From NCBI GenBank assembly GCA_009780185.1, contig WRAN01000005.1, positions 79,776 to 143,775 of the forward strand: a DNA stretch of 64,000 bases, read 5' to 3'. Position numbers and translations under genes: made by a program. This document shows, in pieces, positions 31,167-39,920 of this stretch; position 1 is the first letter of the stretch; the number at the start of each line of letters is the position of its first letter. The DNA is from Defluviitaleaceae bacterium. GTDB lineage: Bacteria; Bacillota; Clostridia; Lachnospirales; WQUN01. The notes beneath the pieces are model-generated. The model saw only the letters and a program-made list of their open reading frames with translations. It searched no databases and was not told where the DNA came from.

Positions 31167-31340
31167 ATGTCAGAGGTAGTTATAAAAGATAATGAGACCC
31201 TGGACAGCGCGCTTCGGCGTTTCAAGCGTAACTGCGCTAAAGCTGGTATCATGGGGGAAATACGCAAACGCGAGCATTATGATAAACCTAGCGTAAAGCG
31301 CAAGAAGAAGTCTGAAGCGGCTCGCAAGCGCAAGTTCTAA
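31167..31340 (+). CDS. rpsU: 30S ribosomal protein S21
   Basis: 57 residues. S21 helps mRNA recruitment on the 30S subunit. The pattern [20 protein letters not shown] then a basic tail [18 protein letters not shown] is typical. ATG 31167 follows GGAGGGAGGG; the frame is open 25 codons further upstream but those overlap the promoter. It is a single-gene unit with its own promoter and perfect terminator, and is flanked by inverted copies of a short repeat. Confidence 0.96.
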   Translation: MSEVVIKDNETLDSALRRFKRNCAKAGIMGEIRKREHYDKPSVKRKKKSEAARKRKF

Positions 31341-31354
31341 TTTTAAATGCTAAA

Positions 31355-31393
31355 TAATAGGGTTATCACAATTATGTGATAACCCTATTTTTA
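31355..31393. terminator. rpsU terminator
   Basis: AATAGGGTTATCAC pairs perfectly with GTGATAACCCTATT, then TTTATT. It begins 15 bp after the rpsU stop. Confidence 0.9.
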
Positions 31394-31394
31394 T

Positions 31395-31428
31395 TAGAGT
31401 TCTTCTTAAATCAAAAGGCGTGATTTAA
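31395..31428 (-). repeat. AAATCACG...TGATTT element, right copy beside rpsU
   Basis: On the minus strand TTAAATCACGCCTTTTGATT then TAAGAAGAACTCTAAT. The stem TTAAATCA/TGATTTAA replaces CTGAAATCA/TGATTTCAG of the 22.9-kb copy by paired changes. The dpaB stop codon lies inside it. Confidence 0.65.
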
Positions 31429-31997
31429 GCCAATATAGGTTGAAGTTGCCGCCCTTTTAGTGCCTCGGCTATCGTGTCAGTGACATACTCCTTTTTAAAT
31501 ACCATAGAGCGAGGCTTGCCATGGGGGTGATCCTGGCCAAAAGGTACAAAGTAAATATTGCGCATCACTAGTAGTTGCCCGATATTTTTTGCACCATTTC
31601 CAAGTGCATCATTGCTGGCAAGCCCTAGTACAACAGGCCTTCCATTTCTAAGATGGGCTTTGACGGCCATTGCTACCGGGGTATCTGTAATACCCAGGGC
31701 TATCTTAGCAATGGTGTTGCCTGTGGCTGGAATAACAACCAAAATATCCAGAAGCTGCTTAGGCCCTATGGGTTCGGCATCTGTAATGGATTTTATTATG
31801 GGCTTACCTGTAAGTTGGGTAAGCTTATTTTTTATGTTTTCTGCTTTTCCGAAGATGGTATCTGTAGTATTTACTGAGTCAGATATGATAGCAGTAACAT
31901 CTGAGCCTTCATCTATTAACATTTGAATAATCTCGAAGGAAGTATCCAGTGTGCAAAAAGAGCCGGTTAGGGCAACGCCGATTCGTTTATTCTTCAT
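31425..31997 (-). CDS. dpaB: Dipicolinate synthase subunit B
   Basis: About 190 residues, a flavoprotein-type fold (MKNKRIGVALTGSFCTLD). With DpaA it oxidises dihydrodipicolinate to dipicolinic acid in the mother cell; the product makes the spore core heat resistant with calcium. VVIPATGNTIAKIALGITD and GKPRSMVFKKEY are family segments. ATG 31997 follows GAAGGGGG. It overlaps dpaA by 11 bp. Expected to be under mother-cell sigma K; I could not verify the promoter. Confidence 0.93.
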   Translation of the reverse strand: MKNKRIGVALTGSFCTLDTSFEIIQMLIDEGSDVTAIISDSVNTTDTIFGKAENIKNKLTQLTGKPIIKSITDAEPIGPKQLLDILVVIPATGNTIAKIALGITDTPVAMAVKAHLRNGRPVVLGLASNDALGNGAKNIGQLLVMRNIYFVPFGQDHPHGKPRSMVFKKEYVTDTIAEALKGRQLQPILA

Positions 31998-32865
31998 GAG
32001 GACCCCCTTCAGCAATAATATGATTCACTGCTTTAAGTATATAATCCGCGGTTGTAACAGGTGCAATTTTTCCTGGCAGGGAATTGGTGAAAAGCACTTT
32101 AAGGCCAAAATCCCTTGCTGCTTTTATATCTACTCCATATGGAGGGGAGGCTAAGTCAATAATAAGGGTTTCCTGGCGGATATGCTTCATATTATTTTTA
32201 TCCAGAAGAACCTTAGGGACAGTGTTGAAAATTATATCGGCTGCCTTTAAATGTAACTGCATATCTTCATGATGAATAGCATTGTGTCCAAAGCTATTGG
32301 CTAAGGCTTCTTTGTGGGTCGAGTTGACCACAGCACTTACTTTTGCGCCAATTCCTCTTAACATCCCAGAAAGCACCGCGCCAATGCGTCCGTATCCGAT
32401 TACTAACATGTTGTTGCCATGGAGGGTTATATCTGTTTCTTCTATTGCTATTTTTATGGCTCCTTCTGCGGTGGGAATGGCATTTAGCACTAGCAGTTCT
32501 TCCCTGGATAATAAATCAATGATTTTTACGTCGTACTTCTTTGCTAAATCCATAATCTCCTGTTTTATATATCCAGCAAGGAAGGTTTGGGATGGCTTTA
32601 TCAGCCTAAATACATCTTCCACTAACACAGGTTTATTATGAAAAGGCGTGTTAAGCACCCCGCCATTATGACAGCAGGGTATCGGCCCAATAATATATTC
32701 CGCTTCCGAGATTGTTTCGTATAGGTTTTTACATTGCATGGGGGTTTCTTTTTCGTAATCACTAAACCCGTACATCTTAACCCTATGTCCTAGCCGAAAT
32801 AGTTTCTCCGCCAGGGCTACGTTTCTTTTGTCACCACCAACAATGGCAAATTTACGTGTTTGCAT
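31987..32865 (-). CDS. dpaA: Dipicolinate synthase subunit A
   Basis: 292 residues. The N-terminus KFAIVGGDKRNVALAEKL and the central NAD(P)-binding LVIGYGRIGAVLSGMLRGIG near residue 155 fit DpaA (SpoVFA), the dehydrogenase-like subunit. IIDLASPPYGVD and LPGKIAPVTTADYI are also typical. The dpaA-dpaB pair marks the host as an endospore former that makes its own dipicolinate by the DpaAB route, not the EtfA route used by some clostridia. Confidence 0.93.
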   Translation of the reverse strand: MQTRKFAIVGGDKRNVALAEKLFRLGHRVKMYGFSDYEKETPMQCKNLYETISEAEYIIGPIPCCHNGGVLNTPFHNKPVLVEDVFRLIKPSQTFLAGYIKQEIMDLAKKYDVKIIDLLSREELLVLNAIPTAEGAIKIAIEETDITLHGNNMLVIGYGRIGAVLSGMLRGIGAKVSAVVNSTHKEALANSFGHNAIHHEDMQLHLKAADIIFNTVPKVLLDKNNMKHIRQETLIIDLASPPYGVDIKAARDFGLKVLFTNSLPGKIAPVTTADYILKAVNHIIAEGGPHEE

Positions 32866-32939
32866 ATCATTACCCCTTGACCATATTTCTTATAGTATTC
32901 TATGTCCCATATGGACACGGGGTGAATGGGTTTTGTGTT

Positions 32940-35117
32940 TTATTCTTTATCCTTTATCATATCCTTGAGCCCCGCAAATGGGTTGTTTTTAGGCTTTTCC
33001 TTGTCCATTCCGTCTATAAAGGCTTGAACTTCTCGTTTAGACATAGCCCCGCGTTCCTCTTTTTTCCGCTTCTCGAAAGAGGCGTAGTTTTCTTTGTAGC
33101 CGCAGAGGCATACTATCTTACGCTTTTCTCCCTCTCCCACTATTTTTAGAAACTTATAGCAGTGAGGGCATTTGGAGCGAATGGATAGGGATACATTGAC
33201 TCTTGTCTTACATTCTCTGTCTTGACATACCAGCATCTCACCCTTTTTTCCTGTAACTTGCAGCATAAACATGCCGCAGTCTGGGCATTTGGTCGTGGTG
33301 AGATTATCATGCTTAAATACATGGGTGCTGGATTTTATTTCGGTTATTAGGGCCTGGGTATATTTGCGGATGTCTTTTAAGAAGGCATTTTTATTAAGCT
33401 TACCTGTGGATATACTTTGAAGCTGCTGCTCCCAATTGCCTGTCAGGGATGGGGATTTTAGGTCTGTTGGCACCAGCGTTAGTAGTTGTCTGCCTTTGGA
33501 TGTAGAGAAGATATCTTTTCCCTTTTTTTCTATTAGGAAGTTATCGTACAACTTTTCTATTATGTCAGCTCTGGTGGCAACTGTGCCCAAGCCTCCGGTT
33601 TTTTCTAAGGTTTCGGTTAGTGCTTTGTCCTTTGTTTCCATATATTTTGCCGGGGATTCCATTGCTGATAGCAAAGTTGCTTCATTGAAGGGGGGTGGAG
33701 GAGTTGTTTTGCCTTCTGTTAGCTTTATGCCGCTTACCTGGATACGTTCTCCTCTTTTTAGGCTTGGAAGGGCCTGAGTATCTGCCGCGTCTTCGTCTTC
33801 GTCTGTGTCGGAAAATACCGCCTGGTACCCTTGGGATATTACTGCTCTACCCTTTGCGGTAAAGCCTTCATTCCCTATTTTCACTCGTACCTTTAGCTCT
33901 TCATATTCGAATGGAGGATAAAATACCGATAAAAACCTAGTGATAACTAAGTCGTAGATTCTTCGTTCTTTATCACTAAGGTCTCGAAGGTTTACTGGGT
34001 GCTCTGTTGGGATAATTGCATGGTGGTCGGATACTTTGGCATTGTCTACATAGTTGGCATTGGGGCGGATGGGTGTGCGCAGAATATGGGCGCAGAATTT
34101 ATTGTATGGAGGCACCATGCAGGCCTTCAGCCGCTCTGGTATTGTTGGGACTATATCTGTCGAGATATAACGGGAATCTGTGCGAGGGTAGGTTAGGACT
34201 TTATGTTCCTCATATAAGCGCTGCATTATGGATAGGGTTTCCTTAGGCGAGTATCCATAGCGCTTGTTCGCGTCTCGTTGTAATTCTGTTAAGTCGTATA
34301 ATTTTGCTGGGTATTTTCTTTTTATGGTTTTAGATACTTCTGTTACAGTTCCGTCTTTTTGGGTTTTTATGCTTGATATAATTTCCTCGGCTTTTGTTTT
34401 GTTAAGGCATCGTTGGGTGCCACTTTCTTTTTCTATCCATGCTAGGCGGAAGTTTCCGCTTTGGGCTGTTATTCCGTAGTAGGGCTTGGGTACGAAGCTT
34501 CTTATTTCTTCTTCCCGTTTTACAATTATGGCTAGGCTAGGGGTTTGTACTCTGCCACAGGAAAGCGGACTATTGAACTTGGTGGTTAGGCATCTTGTGG
34601 CGTTGATTCCAACTAGCCAATCTGCCTCGGCTCGGGCCTTGGCTGAGTCTGCTAGGCTTACATATTGCTTGCCGTCTTTTAGGTTATTGAAGCCGTCTTT
34701 GATGGCTTTGTCTGTAACCGAAGAAATCCATAAGCGCTTTATGGGCTTGTTGCACTTGGCTTTTTCTATTATCCAGCGGGCTACTAGTTCACCTTCTCGC
34801 CCTGCGTCTGTGGCTATTACTATAGAAGTAACATCCTTGCGCAAAAGTAAATCCTTTACGGTTTTGTATTGGCGGGATGTCTGCGGGATTACAGTGAGGC
34901 GCAGACTATCAGGCATTATAGGTAAGTGATTTATATCCCATTTTTGGAAAGCCTTGTCGTATTCCTCTGGGTCGGCAAGGGTCACCAGGTGGCCCAGTGC
35001 CCAGGTTACTATATGTTTTGGCCCTTCCATAAATCCGTTGCCGGCAGGCCTTGCACCCAGTACTCTTCCTATATCCTTACCTACAGATGGCTTTTCTGCT
35101 AAGACTAGTGTTTTCAT
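32940..35117 (-). CDS. topB: DNA topoisomerase III (type IA)
   Basis: About 725 residues. It relaxes and decatenates DNA through a 5'-phosphotyrosine. The TOPRIM part has LVLAEKPSVGKDIGRVLG at the start and IATDAGREGELVAR near residue 95. The active-site tyrosine is in HKVLTYPRTDSRYIS near 305. The C-terminus has zinc-finger-like cysteine pairs (CPDCGMFM, CPHCYKF, CLCGYKEN) followed by a basic tail. ATG 35117 follows AAAGGATT; an earlier in-frame start is less likely. Divergent from gpr. Confidence 0.93.
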   Translation of the reverse strand: MKTLVLAEKPSVGKDIGRVLGARPAGNGFMEGPKHIVTWALGHLVTLADPEEYDKAFQKWDINHLPIMPDSLRLTVIPQTSRQYKTVKDLLLRKDVTSIVIATDAGREGELVARWIIEKAKCNKPIKRLWISSVTDKAIKDGFNNLKDGKQYVSLADSAKARAEADWLVGINATRCLTTKFNSPLSCGRVQTPSLAIIVKREEEIRSFVPKPYYGITAQSGNFRLAWIEKESGTQRCLNKTKAEEIISSIKTQKDGTVTEVSKTIKRKYPAKLYDLTELQRDANKRYGYSPKETLSIMQRLYEEHKVLTYPRTDSRYISTDIVPTIPERLKACMVPPYNKFCAHILRTPIRPNANYVDNAKVSDHHAIIPTEHPVNLRDLSDKERRIYDLVITRFLSVFYPPFEYEELKVRVKIGNEGFTAKGRAVISQGYQAVFSDTDEDEDAADTQALPSLKRGERIQVSGIKLTEGKTTPPPPFNEATLLSAMESPAKYMETKDKALTETLEKTGGLGTVATRADIIEKLYDNFLIEKKGKDIFSTSKGRQLLTLVPTDLKSPSLTGNWEQQLQSISTGKLNKNAFLKDIRKYTQALITEIKSSTHVFKHDNLTTTKCPDCGMFMLQVTGKKGEMLVCQDRECKTRVNVSLSIRSKCPHCYKFLKIVGEGEKRKIVCLCGYKENYASFEKRKKEERGAMSKREVQAFIDGMDKEKPKNNPFAGLKDMIKDKE

Positions 35118-35196
35118 ATAAAATCCTTTCCAATTCATTTTGAGCATTAAAACATAACTTTTCCGAAAATGGCAATACTAAGCCCTGGTGATAAAC

Positions 35197-36174
35197 ATGA
35201 ATAATATAAGAACAGACCTAGCACTGGAGAATACAGAGCATATATCCGAATCCGGCCAGGAGCTTACCGGGGTAGAAATAACTACAGAGGAAGACGATAA
35301 TCTAGGCATTACGGTAACCTGGGTAAAAATAACAGATGAAATCGGCTCTACTGCTATGGGCAAGCCCATAGGCAATTATATAACCATAGAGTCCGCCACA
35401 ATGAAGGAAAGCGACACGGAAGCTCATGAAGAAATAATAAAAATCCTAGCCCGGAAGCTAGGAAAACTGCACGACCTCAAACCTGAGGCAGTGGTGCTAA
35501 TAATAGGCTTAGGCAACTGGCAAGTGACTCCAGACGCTTTAGGTCCAAAAGTTTGTGACAAAATCCTAGTAACCCGCCATCTAGGGGACGCAACCCCACT
35601 TGACCTGCAAGGCAGAGTGCGGGCTGTAAGCGCATTAACTCCAGGTGTAATGGGCCTAACCGGAATAGAAACCGCCGAGATTGTAAAAGGTGTAGCAGAA
35701 AAAATCCAGCCAGATTTAATCATTGCCATAGATGCCCTGGCGGCACGCCGCACCAGCCGGATAAACGCCACTATACAAATATCAGATGCAGGCATAAATC
35801 CCGGCAGCGGATTAGGAAATAAACGAGTAGCGATAAACCAAGACAGCATGGGAATCCCGGTTATAGGTGTAGGCGTACCCACAGTAGTAGACGCGGCAAC
35901 CCTAGTAAACGACACAATGGAGCGCATGTTAGGAGAAATGGCCGAGGCCGCCCCCGATGAAGAAGCTTTCTATGGTATGTTGCGAGGGCTTGATGATGCC
36001 GAGCGATACGGCCTTATAAAAGAAATCTTAGACCCGTACGAAGGCAACATGTTCGTAACTCCAAAGGATGTTGATGCAGTTGTGGGCAGGCTGGCCAATA
36101 TAATAGCCAGCGGTTTTAATATCGCGCTCCATCCCGGAATCACTCAAGAGGATGTCAATCGATATTTGAACTAA
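35197..36174 (+). CDS. gpr: Germination protease GPR
   Basis: About 325 residues. GPR is made as a zymogen in the forespore and degrades the small acid-soluble spore proteins on germination. The propeptide start RTDLALE is seen near residue 5, VVLIIGLGNWQVTPDALGPK near 100, TPGVMGLTGIETAEIV near 150, and AIDALAARRTSRINATIQIS with DAGINPGSGLGNKR near 180. The start may be ATG 35197 or GTG 35188; the former has GGTGAT nearby. Expected to be sigma F/G dependent. Confidence 0.94.
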   Translation: MNNIRTDLALENTEHISESGQELTGVEITTEEDDNLGITVTWVKITDEIGSTAMGKPIGNYITIESATMKESDTEAHEEIIKILARKLGKLHDLKPEAVVLIIGLGNWQVTPDALGPKVCDKILVTRHLGDATPLDLQGRVRAVSALTPGVMGLTGIETAEIVKGVAEKIQPDLIIAIDALAARRTSRINATIQISDAGINPGSGLGNKRVAINQDSMGIPVIGVGVPTVVDAATLVNDTMERMLGEMAEAAPDEEAFYGMLRGLDDAERYGLIKEILDPYEGNMFVTPKDVDAVVGRLANIIASGFNIALHPGITQEDVNRYLN

Positions 36175-36241
36175 AAATAAATAACTTATTGCCCCGATAC
36201 TTTGGATAAAAGCGATCAGCAGTACAGCAGGAGGAGTCATT

Positions 36242-37084
36242 ATGATTAAAACCTGGGCAAAGAAGCTACTATATATAACTCTGGCAATTGTAATATTGGC
36301 CATATGTGTAAACATGTTCCTGGGGCCACATAATATAGCCGCAGGAGGGCTTACAGGCCTTGCCATTATATTAGAAGAATGGCTGGGGATTAGCCGCACG
36401 ATGGTAATTCTTATTGGAAACGGCGCACTTCTTGTGGTGACATTTATCTTCTTGGGAAGAGAGGTGTTTATTAATACGATTATCGGCGCAATAATGCTGC
36501 CTCTTGTGATAGGAATAATCCCTCAATATACCCTTATTGCAGATAGAATGTTATCCATGGTGGTGGGTAGTGCCGTCTTTGGTATTGCTGTTTCCATTCT
36601 ATATTTTAATAACGCCTCTAGTGGCGGCACAGCTATTCCGCCATTGATTTTTAAGAAGCACTTTAACCTAAACACATCCATAGGATTATTCTTTACCGAT
36701 GGTGTGGTTGTACTTTTATCCCTATGGGTTTTCGATGTTGATGCTTTCTTCTACGCAATCACTTCTATATTTATTACCTCAGCCGCAATGAACTACATTG
36801 AAAACGGTACCAACAAAAAGAAAATGGTATACATCATAAGCGACCTGTACGAATCCATCTCTAAGGATATAATGCATGATATAGGCCGAGGCGTAACTAT
36901 AATCCCAGCAATGGGCGCCTTCGAACAAAAAGAAAAGCCTATGCTAATGGTTACAATGGATACCAGGAATTATCAAAAATTACTAGGGATTGTAAATAAG
37001 CGAGATCCAAGTGCATTTATGATTACAGATACCGTCTCTGATGTGCATGGCCGTGGCTTTACCTACGAATCCGGTAGTGTTTAG
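36242..37084 (+). CDS. YitT family membrane protein
   Basis: 280 residues. About five hydrophobic segments in the first 180 residues, beginning LLYITLAIVILAICVNMFLG with HNIAAGGLTGLAIIL and the glycine-rich FNNASSGGTAIPPLIFKKHF. The C-terminal ~80 residues form a soluble DUF2179 domain (KKMVYIISDLYESISKDIMH, FMITDTVSDVHGRGFTY). Members are abundant in Firmicutes and have been proposed as transporters, but the substrate is unknown. CAGGAGGAG precedes the ATG. The stop codon lies in a 25-bp palindrome. Confidence 0.9.
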   Translation: MIKTWAKKLLYITLAIVILAICVNMFLGPHNIAAGGLTGLAIILEEWLGISRTMVILIGNGALLVVTFIFLGREVFINTIIGAIMLPLVIGIIPQYTLIADRMLSMVVGSAVFGIAVSILYFNNASSGGTAIPPLIFKKHFNLNTSIGLFFTDGVVVLLSLWVFDVDAFFYAITSIFITSAAMNYIENGTNKKKMVYIISDLYESISKDIMHDIGRGVTIIPAMGAFEQKEKPMLMVTMDTRNYQKLLGIVNKRDPSAFMITDTVSDVHGRGFTYESGSV

Positions 37085-37106
37085 GAGCGCACAATGTGCG
37101 TTCCTA
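37082..37106. repeat. 25-bp palindrome over the yitT stop codon
   Basis: TAGGAGCGCAC (37082-37092) and GTGCGTTCCTA (37096-37106) pair at 10 of 11 positions around AAT. The TAG stop is its first three bases. It precedes the true terminator at 37131. Confidence 0.6.
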
Positions 37107-37130
37107 CGCAGAAGCCCCATTTAAAATTAG

Positions 37131-37174
37131 AACACCTGCTTACAAGAGTTCTGACATCTTGTAAGCAGGTGTTT
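37131..37174. terminator. Terminator between yitT and spoIVB
   Basis: AACACCTGCTTACAAG (37131-37146) pairs with CTTGTAAGCAGGTGTT, followed by TTTTT on the plus strand. Convergent genes share it. Confidence 0.85.
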
Positions 37175-37175
37175 T

Positions 37176-38312
37176 TTATGCGCAAAATCCTATATTTGTC
37201 CCAAATTCCTGTTGAAGCATTGTTTCAATAAAAATTCCATATCCTTTAGCAGGATCTTGTACAAAAACATGGGTTACAGCCCCTACTATTTTTCCATTTT
37301 GAATTATAGGGCTACCGCTCATCCCTTGTACAATGCCGTTTGTAGCGGCCAGTAAATCTGGGTCAGTGATTCGTATTATCATGCCCTTTGTTTCATCGGT
37401 TGCTGCCCGGTTTACGCCCTCTATCATGATGTCATATGACTTTACTTCATTGCCTATCACATTGGTTAAAACAGTGGCCGGACCTTCTTGAATTTGGTCT
37501 CTGGTGGCTACAGGTATAGCTTCAGTAGGTAAAGTTGACATAAAGCTTTGGTCTAATATTCCGTAGATACCGCTTGGACTGTTAAGCTGTACGCTTCCTA
37601 GGCGTTTGCTGGTATCTACTGAACCTTCCAGTTCTCCCGGTTTGCCCCTTGCTCCTTTTACAATGGAGGTTACGGTTGATGGCATTATTACCCCATCTCG
37701 TACGGTTATTAACCTCTTGGTATCTACATCCATAATCCCATGCCCCAGCGCCCCAAAGGCTCCGGTGCCTGGTATATAATAGGTAAGTGTTCCTATTCCT
37801 TTAGTGGAATCCCTTACCCATATCCCTATACGGCGCACACCGTCAGTAGCGGCCATTTCCGGGGTAAGTGTTACTTCAAATTCATTGCCGTCTCGACGTA
37901 GTAGTAAAATTACATCGCAGGTGGAGTCTGCCACTAGGCGGCTCAAGGTTTCTTTATTGTCTATGGGTTTTTCATTGGCCTGTAGTATTAAATCCCCGCC
38001 TCTAAGTATCCCATCGCTAGGTGTGTGGGATTTGCCATCTTCCCCTAAAAAGCTGCCTGTCCCTAGCACCATCACGCCTTCAGTATTGATGCGCACCCCT
38101 ATAGTCATCCCCAATGGGACTACCTTCATTCCTTCTTGATTGTTGGCTGATTTGTTTTTTCGAAATGGTAGTCCAAAGGTTACGGCTTCGCTATCATTAC
38201 TGTATACTGTCACCGTTTCTGGATTTCGTATTTGCCCTACAATATTGCCTGTAAACCATCCCAGCATCACGGATAATATTAAAACTGATACAATTTTTAT
38301 TTTATGGCGCAT
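37176..38312 (-). CDS. spoIVB: SpoIVB peptidase
   Basis: 378 residues. SpoIVB is a secreted serine peptidase (S55) made in the forespore; it signals across the intermembrane space to start processing of pro-sigma K. An N-terminal membrane helix (IVSVLILSVMLGWFTGNIVG) is followed by a PDZ-like region (DGILRGGDLILQANEKPIDN) and the peptidase domain with GALGHGIMDVD (His) near residue 200 and IVQGMSGSPIIQNGKIVGAV (Ser) near 340. In Bacillus spoIVB stands next to spo0A; here its divergent neighbour is murA. Confidence 0.94.
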   Translation of the reverse strand: MRHKIKIVSVLILSVMLGWFTGNIVGQIRNPETVTVYSNDSEAVTFGLPFRKNKSANNQEGMKVVPLGMTIGVRINTEGVMVLGTGSFLGEDGKSHTPSDGILRGGDLILQANEKPIDNKETLSRLVADSTCDVILLLRRDGNEFEVTLTPEMAATDGVRRIGIWVRDSTKGIGTLTYYIPGTGAFGALGHGIMDVDTKRLITVRDGVIMPSTVTSIVKGARGKPGELEGSVDTSKRLGSVQLNSPSGIYGILDQSFMSTLPTEAIPVATRDQIQEGPATVLTNVIGNEVKSYDIMIEGVNRAATDETKGMIIRITDPDLLAATNGIVQGMSGSPIIQNGKIVGAVTHVFVQDPAKGYGIFIETMLQQEFGTNIGFCA

Positions 38313-38657
38313 ATTTGCCCCCTTGTTATGCTTTATAATCTTAGATTAGCCTAGCCGAATTTCACTCTAGCTATACATGAAAAAGAAGCCTTTTCGCCAT
38401 AAAATTCCATATGAATAGCTTTGCCGCGATTTTATTGAAATTGGGCTTCAGCCCATTTCAAATCAAAAACGCTTATTCATCGAATTTTGTAACTAAAATG
38501 TAAACTTGGGCTTTTCCCTTTCGAAAGTTTTTGTTATAATCCCTGGACTGAAAGCCTGCCAGTAGAGGGGTTTTTTTGTTCTTTTTATGCTTTTTCGAAA
38601 CGAATAAAACATATCGCGTTTTTACGCGCAATAATTTTGATAGGATGTGTTTCATTT
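38313..38657. other. Divergent intergenic region spoIVB-murA
   Basis: 345 bp without a gene. It contains an imperfect palindrome at 38435-38461 (TTGAAA...TTTCAA around GGGC/GCCC), an extended -10 promoter for murA at 38532-38540, and CCCTGG...CCAG then seven T at 38541-38577, which is terminator-like but begins almost at the predicted start of transcription. I could not assign a forespore promoter for spoIVB. Confidence 0.5.
38532..38540 (+). promoter_or_regulatory. Predicted extended -10 promoter of the murA operon
   Basis: TGTTATAAT has a perfect TATAAT preceded by TGn. No good -35 box is present at 16-18 bp, which the extended -10 could compensate for. Confidence 0.45.
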
Positions 38658-39920
38658 ATGGAGTACATTGTTATTAATGGGGAAAAGTCCCTAAAGGGTA
38701 GCGTCCATATTGGAGGAGCCAAAAACGCTGCCGTTGCCATCGTACCTGCAGCGGTTGCATCCGGTGGAGTTTGTGTTATCGACAACCTACCCGACATAAG
38801 AGACGTGCGGAATCTGGCCGTAGCTATAGAAAAACTAGGGGCAAAGTGCCAATTCCTTGACGGCAATACATTGGAGATTGATGCCAGTTGTATTAATACT
38901 CATGTAGCCGATTATGAAACTGCCATTAATATGCGGGCATCATATTATTTGCTGGGTGCTTTACTTGGCCGTTTTGGTAAAGCTGAAGTTCCAATGCCCG
39001 GTGGCTGTGATTTTGGATATCGCCCCATTGATTATCATCTAAAAGGATTTGAGGCTCTAGGTGCAACATGCGTAACAGAGCACGGCTGGGTAAAAGTTTA
39101 TGCCGAAAAGCTTACAGGGGCCAATATATATCTGGACTGCCCAAGCGTAGGCGCGACCATTAATATCATGCTGGCGGCAGTTTTTGCAGAAGGCACAACT
39201 CAAATCGAAAACTCAGCTCGTGAGCCGCATGTGGTAGACACAGCCAACTTCCTCAATATGATGGGAGCCAAAATCAGTGGTGCCGGTACGGATATTATCC
39301 GTATAAGTGGCGTAAAAGAACTGGGATGCGGACGCTACACCATTATCCCTGACCCAATTGAAACCGGAACATATATGATTGCCGCCGCAATCACAGGTGG
39401 AGATATTACCGTTACAAATATTATACCCAAACATATGGATCCTTTAACCGCAAAGCTTCGTGATATGGATTGCCAAGTAGAGGAAGGGGAAGATTACCTT
39501 CGTGTATATCGCACTGGAGAGCTTAAAGCCTGCGATGTACGCACATCCTATTATCCAGGTTTCCCAACGGATCTTCAGCCTCAAATGGCAACTTTGCTGT
39601 GTACCGCCAGCGGAACCTCTGTGGTAACAGAAACCGTATTCAATAACCGTTTCCAATACATCAACGAGCTAAAACGCTTAGGCGCTAACCTAAAAGTAGA
39701 TGGCCGAACAGCAGTAACCAGAGGGCATTGTGCTTTTACCGGTGCCCAGGTAGGCGCAACAGATCTTAGGTCTGGAGCGGCGCTTATTTTGGCAGGACTT
39801 GCCGCAAAAGGTGAAACCACTATCGGCAATGTCTATCATCTGGACAGAGGCTATGAATGTTTTGAAGAAAAATTCCGCTCTCTTGGCGCGGATATAAAAC
39901 GTATTGAGAAGGACGAGTGA
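38658..39920 (+). CDS. murA: UDP-N-acetylglucosamine 1-carboxyvinyltransferase
   Basis: About 420 residues. It transfers enolpyruvate from PEP to UDP-GlcNAc, the first committed step of peptidoglycan synthesis and the fosfomycin target. NGEKSLKGSVHIGGAKNAAV is at the start with the lysine and asparagine of the active site, and the catalytic cysteine is in MPGGCDFGYRPIDYHLKG near residue 116. TDLQPQM and RFQYINELKRLGA are near the end. The middle motif CDFGYRPID differs from the usual CAIGxRPID but keeps Cys and Arg. ATG 38658 follows AGGATGTG. First gene of a coupled run with walJ and addA. Confidence 0.95.
   Translation: MEYIVINGEKSLKGSVHIGGAKNAAVAIVPAAVASGGVCVIDNLPDIRDVRNLAVAIEKLGAKCQFLDGNTLEIDASCINTHVADYETAINMRASYYLLGALLGRFGKAEVPMPGGCDFGYRPIDYHLKGFEALGATCVTEHGWVKVYAEKLTGANIYLDCPSVGATINIMLAAVFAEGTTQIENSAREPHVVDTANFLNMMGAKISGAGTDIIRISGVKELGCGRYTIIPDPIETGTYMIAAAITGGDITVTNIIPKHMDPLTAKLRDMDCQVEEGEDYLRVYRTGELKACDVRTSYYPGFPTDLQPQMATLLCTASGTSVVTETVFNNRFQYINELKRLGANLKVDGRTAVTRGHCAFTGAQVGATDLRSGAALILAGLAAKGETTIGNVYHLDRGYECFEEKFRSLGADIKRIEKDE

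Noticed and set aside
35152..35180. Sigma F/G-like promoter ACATA-17-AATACTA before gpr
   Set aside because: Its predicted start would fall almost on the start codon and leave no ribosome binding site, so the match may be chance.
38541..38577. Attenuator-like hairpin plus seven T before murA
   Set aside because: The stem is short with a 5-nt bulge and begins at the predicted start of transcription, so it is unlikely to terminate that transcript.
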